Shown here piece by piece: positions 10,402 to 20,646 of a stretch of DNA of 64,000 bases. Within the stretch, counting starts at the first letter, position 1; every line of letters starts with the position of its first letter. The DNA is from Pandoraea faecigallinarum (lineage in GTDB: Bacteria > Pseudomonadota > Gammaproteobacteria > Burkholderiales > Burkholderiaceae), in the NCBI RefSeq assembly GCF_001029105.3, contig NZ_CP011807.3, positions 4,154,001 through 4,218,000 on the forward strand, read 5' to 3'. The notes under the pieces were generated by a model. That model was given only the letters and a program-made list of their open reading frames with translations, was not told where the DNA came from and made no database searches. A program made the translations under genes and the position numbers.

Positions 10402-13305
10402 TCAGACCGGTCCGGCGTTTGCAAACACCGAATCCCAGAGTGCCATCACGGCATCGCGTTCCGCCTCGATATCGGCAGACGGCACCCGCGCCGTCTCCAC
10501 ACCGTCGAGCCGCAACTTGTGCTGACGCTTGCGATAAGTCCGATAGGCCGCGCCCGCCGCGTCCGCGAGCCTGGCGTCGATCAACCCCAGTTGTGCCGCT
10601 TCGCGCAGCAACGCGATGTTCCCCGCGTTTCGCAGCAAGGCCGGGTGCGCCCCGGAATGCAGCAGCACCAGATACTGCACGGTGAATTCGATGTCCACCA
10701 TGCCGCCCCGGTCGTGCTTGAGATCGAACAGCTTCGACGGGTTCGGATGTCCTTCGAGCACCTTGCGGCGCATCGCCACGATTTCCTGGGCAAGCGGCAG
10801 CGCCTCGCGCGGCGTGGCCAGCACCTGCGCGCGAATGCGCTCGAACGTCGCGCCGATGGTTTCGTCCCCGGCGCAGAACCGTGCCCGCGTGAGGGCCTGA
10901 TGCTCCCAGACCCATGCCGTGTTGGCATTGCCTTCGCGGAACTGGTACTGACGGAAGCTCTCGATGTTGGTCACCAGCAGACCGGACAGGCCGTTGGGAC
11001 GCAGCCGCAGGTCCACGTCGAACAGCATGCCCGCGCCGGTATGGGTCGTAAGCCACGTCACGAAGCGGCGGGCAAGTGCGGCGTAGGCGTCCGGCGCACG
11101 GTCGTCGTCATCGTCGTACAGGAAGATGAGATCGAGATCGGACGCGTAGCCCAACTCCTTGCCGCCGAGCTTGCCGTACGCAATGACGGAGAAGCGCGGC
11201 ACTTCGCGGTGGCGCGTTGCCACGTGCGGCCAGACGGTCGAGATTGTGACGTCGACGATGATGTCGGCCAGTTCCGAGAGCCGGTCGCCGATGGCCTCGA
11301 CCGACAACGTGCCCTGCAGGTCGAGCAGCAGAATACGGAACACTTCGGCATGATGCGCACGCCGCAGAATGTCCATCTGCACTTCGACATTGCCCGCCGC
11401 GCCTGCGGCATTCAGGCTGAGCAGCAATTGCGTCTTGAACGACGGCCAGTCGAAGGGCGCCGCGAGCGCCTCGTCGTCGAGCAGTTCGTCAAGCAGTTGC
11501 GGATGACTGATCAGATAGCCCGCGGCCCAGCGTGAGCCGGCCAGCACCTTGACCACGCGTTCCAGCGCCCGCGGATACTCGGTAAGCAGCGCCAGATACG
11601 AACTGCGACGGCTGATGGTCGAGAGCAGATCGAGCATGCGCGCGAGTACGGCATCCGCCTCGCCCGTGCCCGCCGCGCCTTCGACGGCGCGCTGCACCAG
11701 TTGGTCGAAGCGCCGCCGGCTCATCTCGCCGAGCGCCTGGTAGCGCGACGATGTCCAGACGGCGCGCAGGCGATCGAGCGCCCCTTCGGCATCGGTGAAG
11801 CCAAGACGCGTGAGCTGGTTGCCCAGATCGCCCGTCTGCGCCTCGTCGGCCAGACATTCGCTCCACAGTTCCGGTGGACATTCGCATTCGCCCGTGCCCG
11901 GAGCGCCCTTTTGCCCGCCCCCGTTGGCCTTGTCCGCGAAAATCTCGTCGAACTGTCCGGCCACGAATTCGCGATGCTCGTCGAGCACGGTCATGAACGA
12001 GGCTTCGTCCGGGAAGCCCATGGCCCGCGCCACCGCGAGCCGGTCGTCGCCCGGGGCGGGGAGGATGTGCGTTTGGGCGTCGTCCAGATACTGAATCCGG
12101 TGTTCGAGCTTGCGCAGGAAGACATACGCGTTCGCGAGCGCCTCCGCCACGCTTTGCGCCAGCCAGCCGCGCCGGGCGGCCACGCCGAGCACGGCAAGTG
12201 TCGGGCGCACCCGCAGTTCCGGCTCCTGCCCGCCGCGAATCAGTTGAAACACCTGCGCCGAAAACTCCACTTCACGAATACCGCCGCGTCCGAGCTTGAT
12301 GTCGTTGATGCGGGCGGGTTTGGCCCGCGCGCGACGCTCCGCCTCATGACGAATCTGCTCGTGCAGGGCGCGAATCGCGCCGATGACCCCGTAATCCAGA
12401 TAACGACGGAAGACGAAAGGCTGCACCAGCGATGTCAGCAACCGCTCGATGCGCCGGCCCGGCTCGCTTGCCACTTCGGACACCAGACGCCCCTTGATCC
12501 AGGCGTAGCGCTCCCACTCGCGGCCCTGCACGTAGAAATACTCTTCGAGCATGGGCAGGCTGCACACGAGCGGGCCCGAGTCGCCATTGGGACGCAGGCG
12601 CATGTCGACCCGGAACACATAGCCGTCCGGGGTAAGTTCGGAAATCAGGCCGATCAGCTTGCGGCCGAGCTTGGTGAAGAACTCGTGGTTGGAGAGCAGG
12701 CGCAAACGGCCGGCCGCGGCGGGGTCGGCATCGTCGGGCGCGGTGGTGTCGCCATCGTCTTCGTACAGGAAGATCAGGTCGATGTCGGACGAAACGTTCA
12801 GCTCGCGCCCGCCTAACTTGCCCATGCCGACCACGCCAAGCGTCTGGCGCTCGCCCTCCGCATTGCGCGGCACGCCGTGAATCGCTTCGAGTTCGCGCGA
12901 GAGCACCGAAATGCCCGCCTGCACGGCAAACTCGGCGAGCGCCGTCATGGCCTCGGTCACTTCGGACAACTCGGCGCGACCGTCCAGATCGCGCTGCATG
13001 ACGGCGCACAGCGCCTCGACGCGCAGCACGCGAAGCGCGCGCGCCAGACCCGCCTCGTCGAGGCCAACCACACCCGAAGGTTGCTCGGGCGGCGAGAGTC
13101 GCGTGCCGGTGATGGCTTCGAAACGGTGAGCGAGCCAGCGGGCGTCGACGGGGTGCTCCGTCAATGTGGGCAAGGTCCCGGCCAGCGCCGGGCGGCTCGC
13201 GAGCATACGCGCGGCATATCGCGAGTAGGACTGAATATCGATCGGGGTTTCGGGTGAACTCACTGGCGGGGTTCCGGTCAGCAAAGGATGAAGAGACTTT
13301 CGCAT
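10402..13305 (-). CDS. glnE: Glutamine synthetase adenylyltransferase/deadenylase
   Basis: Bifunctional enzyme that adds or removes AMP on glutamine synthetase in response to PII, setting nitrogen assimilation. It has 967 residues with the family's duplicated architecture. The N-terminal nucleotidyltransferase (GKLGGRELNVSSDIDLIFLYED) is the deadenylase half. The C-terminal one (YGKLGGKELGYASDLDLIFLYD) is the adenylylating half. Each is followed by the RLRPNG block and a helical HD-like domain. The start is uncertain: ATG 13303-13305 (MRKSLHPLL) has a GGGAAA ahead of it; MARLSRKQ further upstream is possible. It converges with recN, five bases apart, and is divergent from yhdP. Confidence 0.93.
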   Translation of the reverse strand: MRKSLHPLLTGTPPVSSPETPIDIQSYSRYAARMLASRPALAGTLPTLTEHPVDARWLAHRFEAITGTRLSPPEQPSGVVGLDEAGLARALRVLRVEALCAVMQRDLDGRAELSEVTEAMTALAEFAVQAGISVLSRELEAIHGVPRNAEGERQTLGVVGMGKLGGRELNVSSDIDLIFLYEDDGDTTAPDDADPAAAGRLRLLSNHEFFTKLGRKLIGLISELTPDGYVFRVDMRLRPNGDSGPLVCSLPMLEEYFYVQGREWERYAWIKGRLVSEVASEPGRRIERLLTSLVQPFVFRRYLDYGVIGAIRALHEQIRHEAERRARAKPARINDIKLGRGGIREVEFSAQVFQLIRGGQEPELRVRPTLAVLGVAARRGWLAQSVAEALANAYVFLRKLEHRIQYLDDAQTHILPAPGDDRLAVARAMGFPDEASFMTVLDEHREFVAGQFDEIFADKANGGGQKGAPGTGECECPPELWSECLADEAQTGDLGNQLTRLGFTDAEGALDRLRAVWTSSRYQALGEMSRRRFDQLVQRAVEGAAGTGEADAVLARMLDLLSTISRRSSYLALLTEYPRALERVVKVLAGSRWAAGYLISHPQLLDELLDDEALAAPFDWPSFKTQLLLSLNAAGAAGNVEVQMDILRRAHHAEVFRILLLDLQGTLSVEAIGDRLSELADIIVDVTISTVWPHVATRHREVPRFSVIAYGKLGGKELGYASDLDLIFLYDDDDDRAPDAYAALARRFVTWLTTHTGAGMLFDVDLRLRPNGLSGLLVTNIESFRQYQFREGNANTAWVWEHQALTRARFCAGDETIGATFERIRAQVLATPREALPLAQEIVAMRRKVLEGHPNPSKLFDLKHDRGGMVDIEFTVQYLVLLHSGAHPALLRNAGNIALLREAAQLGLIDARLADAAGAAYRTYRKRQHKLRLDGVETARVPSADIEAERDAVMALWDSVFANAGPV

Positions 13306-13434
13306 GCTTTCCCGGGCGCAATGAAGCGCCGGATCACACGTCTGTTTCCGCGACAGCCGGGCCATCGGGGGGCCGTGGGCTTGTGTTACAGTCTTTGCCA
13401 CAGAAACTACCACATTCCCTCGTAGACGCGCAGC

Positions 13435-16400
13435 ATGACCGACCGTAAGCCGCCCGCCTCGCCCACTGCGACCCGGTCCTGGTTCTCGTCACTGCCGCGT
13501 GGCTTGCGCCTGGGCCTGGAATGGCTGCTGGCGCTCGTCGTCATCGTCTATTTCGGGCTGGGCGCCGTCGTCCTCGCGACCCGGTACGTCATCCTTCCCC
13601 GCGTGTCCGACTACCGCCCGCAAATCGAGGCAGCGGCAACGCGCGCCATCGGGCTTCCCGTCACCATTGGCCGGATCGACGCCGTCTGGCGCGGCTGGCA
13701 CCCTTACCTGACGCTGGAAGACGTGCGCATCACGCCCCCTACGCCTGCCGACACGCGCCCGGCGAGCTACGCCCCGCCGGGCGCGCCGCCGCCGGTCGAG
13801 CCGAGCCTGACGCTGCACCGGCTCGACGCCGTGCTCTCCTGGACCAGCCTGCTCCACTTCGACCTGCGTCTGGCGAATCTCACGCTGTACGAACCGGATC
13901 TCACGGTCGAGCGCCGCGCGGACGGCTCGATCCTCGTCGCCGGAATGCCGGTGTCGGGCAACGGGAAAACGAACGACACACAGGCGGCGGACTGGCTCAT
14001 GCGTCAGGCGCGCGTCGTCGTGCGTGACGGCACGGTCCGCTGGCGCGACGCGACACGCGACGTGCCGGAGCTCGTCGTCACACAGGTCAACGCCATGCTG
14101 CGCAACCGCGGCTTCGAGCATCGCATCGGCGTGCAGGCAACGCCGCCGCAGGGCATCGTCGCGCCGCTCGACATTCGAGCACGTTTCACGAATCCCCTGT
14201 TCGCGCGTCCGGGTGAAGTCAAACGCTGGCGCGGACAGATTTACGGGGATGTCGGCACGCTCGATCTGGCCGAACTGGCGCGCTACGTCGAGCTTCCGGG
14301 CAAAGACTCGCGCGGACGGGTCGCCGCGCGCGCATGGGTCGATTTCGACGGCGGCGCGATCACCGGCGCGACGCTGCGCGCGGCGGGGGCCGACACGTCC
14401 GTGCAGTTGGCCGACGATCTCCCGCCGCTCACCTTCGATGCCACGCAGGGCCGCATCGATGTCACCCGTATCGGCGCTCAAGCCGACGCGGGCTGGAACC
14501 TGCGCGCGCGCGAACTCAGCCTGCGGGCGACCGGCAGACCGACGCTCGACGTCCCGGACCTGACCGGCAGCTTCACGCCGGGCAGCACCGAGCGCGGTCT
14601 GCACCTGGCCGTTGCCGGGCAGCGCTTCGACATCGGGGCGGCCATGGCGCTCGTGCCGTCGCTGCCTGTCGATCAACAAACGCGCGACACGCTCGCCAGT
14701 TTCCGCCCGCGGGGCCGCCTGGCGAACTTCGACGTCAACTATCAGGCGCCCAAGCCTCACGGCCCGACCAACTGGCGCGACCTGCCGGGCATCAAGCAAC
14801 TGCCGCCCGAGCGCGAGCGTTACCGCATCGTTGCGGATTTCGAGAATCTCGGCCTCGACAGTCAGCCAAGTCAGCATCCCCCGCCGCGCCCGGATTCACC
14901 CAACGCGGGACGTCCCGGCTTCGCCAACCTGAGCGGCCACATCGAGGCCGACCAGACACGCGGCAGCCTCTCGCTCAATGCGAAGAATGCAACGCTCGAT
15001 TTCCCGGGCCGCTTCGACCAGCCGCGCATCGATCTCGACACGCTCACGGCAAGAACGTCGTGGCGCATTTCGCACTCGGCGACCCGGCGCGACGCGCCGG
15101 CAAACGTGCAGGTGCGCCTCGATGCCGTCCACCTGCAAAATGCCGAACTCGCGGGCGATGTCAGCGGCACGTGGCAGAACGGCGGCAAGGGCAACGGCAT
15201 CGTCGACCTGAAAGGGACGATTGCACGGGCGAACGCCAGCGCGGTGCCGCGCTATCTGCCCACGGACATCGGCGCGAGCGTGCGCGACTATCTCCAACGT
15301 GCGCTGACGGCGGGCATGGTGCAGAACGCGCCGTTCGCGGTGCAGGGTGATCTCGAAGATTTCCCCTACGGCAAGGGCGGCGGCAAGTTCCGGGTCGACA
15401 TTCCTCTGGTGGACGTCACCTTCAACCCGTCGCCGCTGCGTCCCAGCCATACGGAAGTCTGGCCGCCGTTCGAGAAAGTGCGGGGCAATCTGCGCTTCGA
15501 CGCCGACAAGCTGCACATCGCCATCGACAGCGGATCGGTGTATGGCGTCACGCTCACGCAGGTTCAGGGCGACATCAACGACATCGGTCAGGACGACTCC
15601 ACGCTTACCCTCAAGGGCGACGCACGCGGCCCGGCGATGGACTTCGTCAAATACCTGAACAGCAGCCCCGTCGGCCACTGGATCGGCGACTTCACCGACG
15701 AGACGAAGGCAAACGGCAACACGCAGCTCGCGATGCAGTTGTCGATGCCGCTGGAGCATACCGACCGTTCGAAGGTGACGGGGCGCGCACGCTTGCTGCG
15801 CAACGACATTACGCTCATCAACGGCCTGCCAACCTTCGGCGCGGTGGACGGCGAGCTGGCCTTCACCGAGCGGGGCATCTCGCTCGACAATCTGCGCGGC
15901 ACGTTCCTCGGCGGCGACGTTCGCGCCTCGGGCGGCAGTCGCGACGATGGCACTATCGTCCTGAACGTCAACGGCCAGATGAGCGCGCAGGGGCTGCGCG
16001 AGAACCGCGAAAACGCCACGCTGGCCCAGCTGGCCAAGCGCATGACCGGCAGCACGCCCTACACCGCGACGGTCACGGTGCGCCAGGGCATGACGGACGT
16101 GGCGGTGCAGTCCACTCTCGCGGGCCTGGCCGTGAACCTGCCTGCGCCGCTGGGCAAGAGTGCCGAGACGTCGCTGCCGGCACGCTTCACGATGCGTCCG
16201 CAGGCGAGCCCGTCCGGAGCCGGCGCCACGGCGGGACGCCGGATCGATACGCTCGACTTCGCCATCGGCAGCGTGCAGGCGAATTACGTCCAGCAGCGCA
16301 ATGGCAACCGTGTCGATGTGCTGCGCGGGGGCATCGGCATCAATCAGCCCGTTCCTGCGCCGCGCGAAGGCGTGCAGGCGAGCGCCCAGTTCGACACGCT

Positions 16401-17727
16401 CGACGTGGACGCCTGGCGCAACGTGATCGCCTCGCTCGGCAGCGACGCGGTGCCCCCCGGCACGCAGGGCACGCCGCCCGCGCCTGCCGCCACGGCCGCC
16501 GCCGCACGCGACGAATTCGGCGCCCTCACGCCGTATCTGCCCACGCGGCTGGCGTTGCATGCCAAGCAGGTGCGCCTGCTCTCGCGGCAGTGGCCGGAAC
16601 TGGTGGTCGGCGCGCAGCGCAACGACCGGGACTGGCAGGTGAGTCTGGCCTCCGAACTGGTCTCGGGGTTCGCCGAGTGGCAGGCGCCGAGCGACAGGAA
16701 TCCGTCGGGCGCGATCCGTGCGCGTCTGGCCAAGCTGGTGATCCCGCGCGAAGACCATGGCAGCGACGTGCTCACGCAGGTACTTGACGAGCCGAGCGAC
16801 GAGTTCCCGGCCATCGATATGGTCGTCAACGATTTCGTGCTGCGCGACAAGCCGCTCGGACGGCTGCAACTCAACGCCCACAACGACACCGAAGACGGTG
16901 TGCCGGTATGGCAACTCACAAAGCTGGAACTGAGCAACAGCGCCGCCACGCTCGACGTGAAAGGCAACTGGCGCACGTCGCGCCGCCGCGCCGCGCAGGC
17001 CGGCAGCGGCGAAGACGTGCCACGCCGGACCGTGCTCGATTTCAATCTGGATGTGAAGGACGCCGGCGGCCTGCTCGACCGCCTCGGCCTGCCCAAGACG
17101 CTCAAGGACGGCTCCGGTACCGTCTCGGGCCGCTTCGGCTGGCGCGGCGGGCCCGATGCCATTGACTATCCGACACTGGGGGGTCGCGTGACGATCGACC
17201 TCAGGCGGGGACAGATCCTGAAGGCCGACCCGGGTCTGGCCAAACTGCTCGGCATTCTCTCGGTGCAAACGCTCGCGAAGATCCTTACGTTCGACTTCAA
17301 CAGCGTCATCGGCAGCGGCCTGCCGTTCGACGGCATCGACGGCAATGTGACGATGCAGGCGGGCGTGGCCAACACCAGCGACCTGACGATCAACGCCAAC
17401 GCCGCGACCATCAAGATCGACGGACATACCGACCTCGCGCGCGAGACGCAGGACCTGAACGTGCTGGTGCTGCCGAAGATCAACGCGGCATCGGCCTCAC
17501 TGGCGTGGGCGATCATCAATCCTGCACTGGGTATCGGATCGTTCTTCGCACAACTGGCGCTGGGCGACCAGCTCTCGCGCACGCTCTCGACGACCTATCA
17601 TGTCACCGGTTCCTGGGACAATCCGGTCATCGGACAGGACAGCGGCAATAAGAGTAAGATCGATGCATCCCCGGAGAACCGGCCGGCGGCGCAAAATGTC
17701 CAGCCGGCCGGCATGCGCGGCAACTGA
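13435..17727 (+). CDS. yhdP: YhdP/AsmA-like intermembrane phospholipid transport protein
   Basis: A 1430-residue protein of the YhdP family. These are AsmA-like bridges anchored in the inner membrane and thought to carry phospholipids to the outer membrane with TamB and YdbH (known from E. coli). A single N-terminal membrane helix lies at about residues 29-50 (LEWLLALVVIVYFGLGAVVLA), followed by the family's GLPVTIGRIDAVWRGWHP. The rest is beta-rich repeat. The C-terminus shows the AsmA-type ending FFAQLALGDQLSRTLSTTYHVTGSW. Annotated family name TIGR02099 from memory. Confidence 0.9.
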   Translation: MTDRKPPASPTATRSWFSSLPRGLRLGLEWLLALVVIVYFGLGAVVLATRYVILPRVSDYRPQIEAAATRAIGLPVTIGRIDAVWRGWHPYLTLEDVRITPPTPADTRPASYAPPGAPPPVEPSLTLHRLDAVLSWTSLLHFDLRLANLTLYEPDLTVERRADGSILVAGMPVSGNGKTNDTQAADWLMRQARVVVRDGTVRWRDATRDVPELVVTQVNAMLRNRGFEHRIGVQATPPQGIVAPLDIRARFTNPLFARPGEVKRWRGQIYGDVGTLDLAELARYVELPGKDSRGRVAARAWVDFDGGAITGATLRAAGADTSVQLADDLPPLTFDATQGRIDVTRIGAQADAGWNLRARELSLRATGRPTLDVPDLTGSFTPGSTERGLHLAVAGQRFDIGAAMALVPSLPVDQQTRDTLASFRPRGRLANFDVNYQAPKPHGPTNWRDLPGIKQLPPERERYRIVADFENLGLDSQPSQHPPPRPDSPNAGRPGFANLSGHIEADQTRGSLSLNAKNATLDFPGRFDQPRIDLDTLTARTSWRISHSATRRDAPANVQVRLDAVHLQNAELAGDVSGTWQNGGKGNGIVDLKGTIARANASAVPRYLPTDIGASVRDYLQRALTAGMVQNAPFAVQGDLEDFPYGKGGGKFRVDIPLVDVTFNPSPLRPSHTEVWPPFEKVRGNLRFDADKLHIAIDSGSVYGVTLTQVQGDINDIGQDDSTLTLKGDARGPAMDFVKYLNSSPVGHWIGDFTDETKANGNTQLAMQLSMPLEHTDRSKVTGRARLLRNDITLINGLPTFGAVDGELAFTERGISLDNLRGTFLGGDVRASGGSRDDGTIVLNVNGQMSAQGLRENRENATLAQLAKRMTGSTPYTATVTVRQGMTDVAVQSTLAGLAVNLPAPLGKSAETSLPARFTMRPQASPSGAGATAGRRIDTLDFAIGSVQANYVQQRNGNRVDVLRGGIGINQPVPAPREGVQASAQFDTLDVDAWRNVIASLGSDAVPPGTQGTPPAPAATAAAARDEFGALTPYLPTRLALHAKQVRLLSRQWPELVVGAQRNDRDWQVSLASELVSGFAEWQAPSDRNPSGAIRARLAKLVIPREDHGSDVLTQVLDEPSDEFPAIDMVVNDFVLRDKPLGRLQLNAHNDTEDGVPVWQLTKLELSNSAATLDVKGNWRTSRRRAAQAGSGEDVPRRTVLDFNLDVKDAGGLLDRLGLPKTLKDGSGTVSGRFGWRGGPDAIDYPTLGGRVTIDLRRGQILKADPGLAKLLGILSVQTLAKILTFDFNSVIGSGLPFDGIDGNVTMQAGVANTSDLTINANAATIKIDGHTDLARETQDLNVLVLPKINAASASLAWAIINPALGIGSFFAQLALGDQLSRTLSTTYHVTGSWDNPVIGQDSGNKSKIDASPENRPAAQNVQPAGMRGN

Positions 17728-17783
17728 GCGCAGCCCCCGGAAATCGACACCGCAACGATCATCGCCCCGAAACCCGCTATTTC

Positions 17784-18629
17784 ATGACGAGTCCCGACAC
17801 GAAGTCAGCCACCGCGCCCGTGCGCGTTGCCGCCGCACAGATGGTGAGTGCGCCGGACGTGGAGCGCAACCTGCGTGAAGCGGCCCGGCTGGTGGCAGAT
17901 GCCGCGCAAGCCGGCGCGCAACTGGTGCTGTTGCCCGAGTATTTCTGCTACATGGGCCAGCGCGATACGGACAAGCTCGCCCTGCGCGAAACGCCGGGGA
18001 GCGGCCCGATTCAGGACTTCCTGGCCGAGACGGCCCGCCGGCATGGCGTGTGGCTCATCGGCGGCACGCTGCCGCTGGCCGCCCCCGAGCCCGAGCCCGA
18101 GCGCGTGCTCAACACAACGCTGGTCTTCGCGCCGGACGGTACCCCGGCCGCGCGCTACGACAAGATCCACCTGTTCAACTTCGTCAAAGGCGAGGAAGCC
18201 TATGACGAAGCCCGCACCATTCGCCCGGGCGACACGGTGCGGACTTTCGATGCGCCCTTCGGACGCGTCGGGCTCTCGGTCTGCTACGACCTGCGTTTTC
18301 CCGAGTTGTACCGTGCCATGGGCGACTGTACGCTCATGGTCGTACCCGCCGCCTTTACCTACACAACGGGTCGCGCACACTGGGAACTGCTGCTGCGCGC
18401 GCGGGCCGTCGAGAACCAGTGTTACGTGCTCGCATCCGCGCAGGGCGGACACCACGAAAACGGGCGGCGCACCTGGGGGCATTCCATGCTGGTCGATCCC
18501 TGGGGTGAAATCGTCGCCCAGCGCGAAGCCGAAGGCGCCGGCGTGGTCGTCGGCGAGATCGACCCGGCGCGGCTCGCCGGCGTACGCCAGAGCTTGCCCG
18601 CCTGGCGGCATCGCGTGCTGCATGGCTGA
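17784..18629 (+). CDS. Nitrilase-superfamily amidohydrolase (Nit1-like)
   Basis: A carbon-nitrogen hydrolase of 281 residues. The Glu-Lys-Cys triad is visible: LLPEYFCYMG (Glu near 52), YDKIHLFN (Lys near 126) and GLSVCYDLRFPELYR (Cys near 165). The last segment is typical of the Nit/omega-amidase branch that repairs deaminated glutathione, so that is the likeliest activity. It lies 56 bases after yhdP and 91 bases before tldD, as in many betaproteobacteria, probably in one operon. Confidence 0.88.
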   Translation: MTSPDTKSATAPVRVAAAQMVSAPDVERNLREAARLVADAAQAGAQLVLLPEYFCYMGQRDTDKLALRETPGSGPIQDFLAETARRHGVWLIGGTLPLAAPEPEPERVLNTTLVFAPDGTPAARYDKIHLFNFVKGEEAYDEARTIRPGDTVRTFDAPFGRVGLSVCYDLRFPELYRAMGDCTLMVVPAAFTYTTGRAHWELLLRARAVENQCYVLASAQGGHHENGRRTWGHSMLVDPWGEIVAQREAEGAGVVVGEIDPARLAGVRQSLPAWRHRVLHG

Positions 18630-18720
18630 AGTCCGGGACACCGGACGCGCCACGGTTGCTATGTTGACTTCGCCAAATTCGCCCTCATTTACCGAATACA
18701 TTTCTTTGGCCTGACACCGC

Positions 18721-20181
18721 ATGAAAATCATCGACACCGGCATCCAGAATCTGGCCACGGCCCGCGAGCTGCTGCTCACGCCGTACGGCCTCGACGAAAG
18801 CCATCTGCAACGTGCACTCGGCGACATCTTCACGCACCGCGTGGATTACGCCGACCTGTACTTCCAGTACACGCGCAGCGAAGCGTGGAGTCTCGAAGAA
18901 GGTATCGTCAAGTCCGGCTCGTTCTCGATCGATCAGGGCGTGGGCGTGCGCGCCATTGTGGGCGACCGCACGGCGTTCGCCTACTCCGACGACATTTCCG
19001 AAATCGCCCTCAAGGACGCTGCCGCCGCCACGCGCAGCATCGCGTCGGCCGGGCGCGGGCGTGTGAAGGTGGGCAACCGGCTCGCCAGCGCCAGCGGCCA
19101 CGGGCTGTACCTGCCGTCCGACCCGCTCGCGTCGCTCGATGCGAACGGCAAGGTGGCGTTGCTCGAACGTATCGAAAAACTCGCCCGGGCTCGCGATCCG
19201 CGCGTGTCGCAGGTCATGGCCGGTCTGGCAGGCGAATACGATGTCGTGCTCGTGGCGCGCAGCGACGGTGTGATCGCCGCCGACGTGCGTCCGCTCGTGC
19301 GCGTGTCGGTTACCGTCATCGTCGAATCCAATGGCCGCCGCGAAATCGGCAACAGCGGCGGCGGCGCGCGTCTCGACTACGGTTACTTCACCGACGATCT
19401 GCTCGAAAAGTACGTCAAGGAGGCCGTGGACGGCGCCATCGTCAAGCTCGACGCCCGTCCCGCACCAGCCGGTGCGATGACCGTCGTGCTCGGACCGGGC
19501 TGGCCCGGTGTGCTGCTGCACGAAGCCGTCGGCCACGGGCTGGAGGGCGACTTCAACCGTAAGGGCTCGTCGGCCTTCTCGGGCCGTCTGGGCGAACGTG
19601 TCGCCGCCAAGGGCGTGACGGTGGTCGACGACGGTACGCTGTCGAATCGCCGTGGCTCGCTGAACGTCGACGACGAAGGCAATCCGACACAGTGCACCAC
19701 ACTGATCGAAGACGGCATCCTGAAGGGCTACATGCAGGACAGCCTCAATGCGCGTCTCATGAAAATGCCGGTCACCGGTAACGGCCGCCGCGAATCCTAT
19801 GCCGCGCTGCCGATGCCGCGCATGACCAATACGTACATGCTCGGCGGCGACAAGGATCCCGAGGAAATCATCAAGTCGGTCAAGCGCGGCTTGTACGCGG
19901 TGAACTTCGGCGGCGGCCAGGTCGACATCACCAACGGCAAGTTCGTGTTCTCGATGTCCGAGGCCTACATGATCGAAGACGGCAAGATCACGTATCCGGT
20001 CAAGGGGGCCACGCTGATCGGCAACGGCCCCGAATCGCTCAAGGACGTGACGATGATCGGCAACGACATGTCGCTGGATTCGGGTGTGGGCGTGTGCGGC
20101 AAGGAAGGTCAAAGCGTGCCGGTAGGTGTCGGCCAGCCGACGCTGCGCATGGAAAACATGACGGTCGGCGGTACGGCCTGA
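18721..20181 (+). CDS. tldD: Metalloprotease TldD
   Basis: Subunit of the TldD/TldE heterodimeric metallopeptidase that trims unfolded peptides and matures microcin-type precursors. It has 486 residues. The zinc motif [11 protein letters not shown] (about residues 262-272) has the HExxxH form unique to this family, and the [23 protein letters not shown] block near the C-terminus is conserved. The partner TldE (PmbA) is not in this window. Transcription probably ends at the hairpin at 20331-20356. Confidence 0.97.
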   Translation: MKIIDTGIQNLATARELLLTPYGLDESHLQRALGDIFTHRVDYADLYFQYTRSEAWSLEEGIVKSGSFSIDQGVGVRAIVGDRTAFAYSDDISEIALKDAAAATRSIASAGRGRVKVGNRLASASGHGLYLPSDPLASLDANGKVALLERIEKLARARDPRVSQVMAGLAGEYDVVLVARSDGVIAADVRPLVRVSVTVIVESNGRREIGNSGGGARLDYGYFTDDLLEKYVKEAVDGAIVKLDARPAPAGAMTVVLGPGWPGVLLHEAVGHGLEGDFNRKGSSAFSGRLGERVAAKGVTVVDDGTLSNRRGSLNVDDEGNPTQCTTLIEDGILKGYMQDSLNARLMKMPVTGNGRRESYAALPMPRMTNTYMLGGDKDPEEIIKSVKRGLYAVNFGGGQVDITNGKFVFSMSEAYMIEDGKITYPVKGATLIGNGPESLKDVTMIGNDMSLDSGVGVCGKEGQSVPVGVGQPTLRMENMTVGGTA

Positions 20182-20330
20182 ACGGACGGGACAGTTCCCA
20201 CGTGCGCGGCGGAGGCTATCGAATTGCGCACCGCAAAAAATGCGTAAAGCATAGCAAGGCGCCTGGGTCGAACCGGGCGTTTTCGCATGTTTTCGAAAAA
20301 ACCAGATTTTTTGACGCAAAACGAACATTG

Positions 20331-20356
20331 AAAACGCGGCGTTTCCGCGCGTTTTT
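20331..20356 (+). terminator. Probable intrinsic terminator after tldD
   Basis: CGCGG, a five-base loop, CCGCG, then CG and five T. It lies 150 bases after the tldD stop and just before the aroG promoter, so it would insulate the two units. Confidence 0.5.
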
Positions 20357-20380
20357 CCGTCCTCCAGCGGTGTCACGCGG

Positions 20381-20409
20381 TTGCAGCGCCATACGATTGA
20401 GCGTATAAA
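20381..20409 (+). promoter_or_regulatory. Sigma-70 promoter of the aroG leader
   Basis: TTGCAG (20381-20386), 17 bases, TATAAA (20404-20409). Five of six -35 bases have the consensus pattern with ideal spacing. Transcription would start near 20416, giving a leader of about 230 bases before aroG. Confidence 0.7.
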
Positions 20410-20462
20410 GTTGTTTCTGTGTACGGCGAGCCGCCGTCAAAGCAATGTCCAAGACATCCTTC

Positions 20463-20543
20463 ATGACCGCCAATAAGTTTTACTTTTACTTTTTTGCGTA
20501 TCTCACACCGCTGGCGGATGGAGAGGGACAGTTGCAGCAGTAA
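20463..20543 (+). CDS. Phe/Tyr-rich leader peptide of aroG
   Basis: A 26-residue peptide, MTANKFYFYFFAYLTPLADG followed by EGQLQQ. Seven of eight consecutive codons (20478-20501) are Phe or Tyr: four Phe (TTT) and three Tyr, in the order F-Y-F-Y-F-F-A-Y. An in-frame ATG at 20445 could lengthen it by six residues; neither start has a good Shine-Dalgarno. It lies between the promoter and a terminator hairpin upstream of DAHP synthase. The layout is that of pheL-type leaders, where ribosome stalling senses charged tRNA. Too short for ordinary gene finding. Confidence 0.82.
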   Translation: MTANKFYFYFFAYLTPLADGEGQLQQ

Positions 20544-20594
20544 GCACCGAACGAATCCTGAAAAACCGCCAGCGAGTCTGGCGGTTTTTTTTTT
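20466..20594 (+). promoter_or_regulatory. Phe/Tyr transcription attenuator of aroG
   Basis: Four segments can pair in the classical way. Segment 1 is ACCGCCA (20466-20472), early in the leader peptide. Segment 2 is CTGGCGG (20511-20517). Segment 3 is CCGCCAG (20566-20572). Segment 4 is CTGGCGG (20578-20584), followed by ten T. Segment 2 is identical to segment 4, so 2:3 (antiterminator, 7 bp) excludes 3:4 (terminator, 7 bp). Segment 1 pairs with segment 2 over 6 bp. A ribosome stalled in the Phe/Tyr codons at 20478-20501 would cover segment 1 and favour 2:3, letting aroG be transcribed. The pairing is seen in the sequence; the behaviour is inferred from known attenuators. Confidence 0.8.
20562..20594 (+). 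terminator. Attenuator terminator hairpin
   Basis: CCGCCAG, loop CGAGT, CTGGCGG, then ten T; the preceding A run can extend the stem against the T run. It lies 52 bases before the aroG start, so transcription must read through it. Confidence 0.9.
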
Positions 20595-20646
20595 ACCCCG
20601 AATCCCGAGAAACGAACCGCAGTCCGAACTGCCCAGGAGAAAAAAC

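Noticed and set aside
14896..17427. 843-residue frame opposite yhdP
   Set aside because: High-GC shadow of yhdP with Arg/His/Ala-rich product and no motif.
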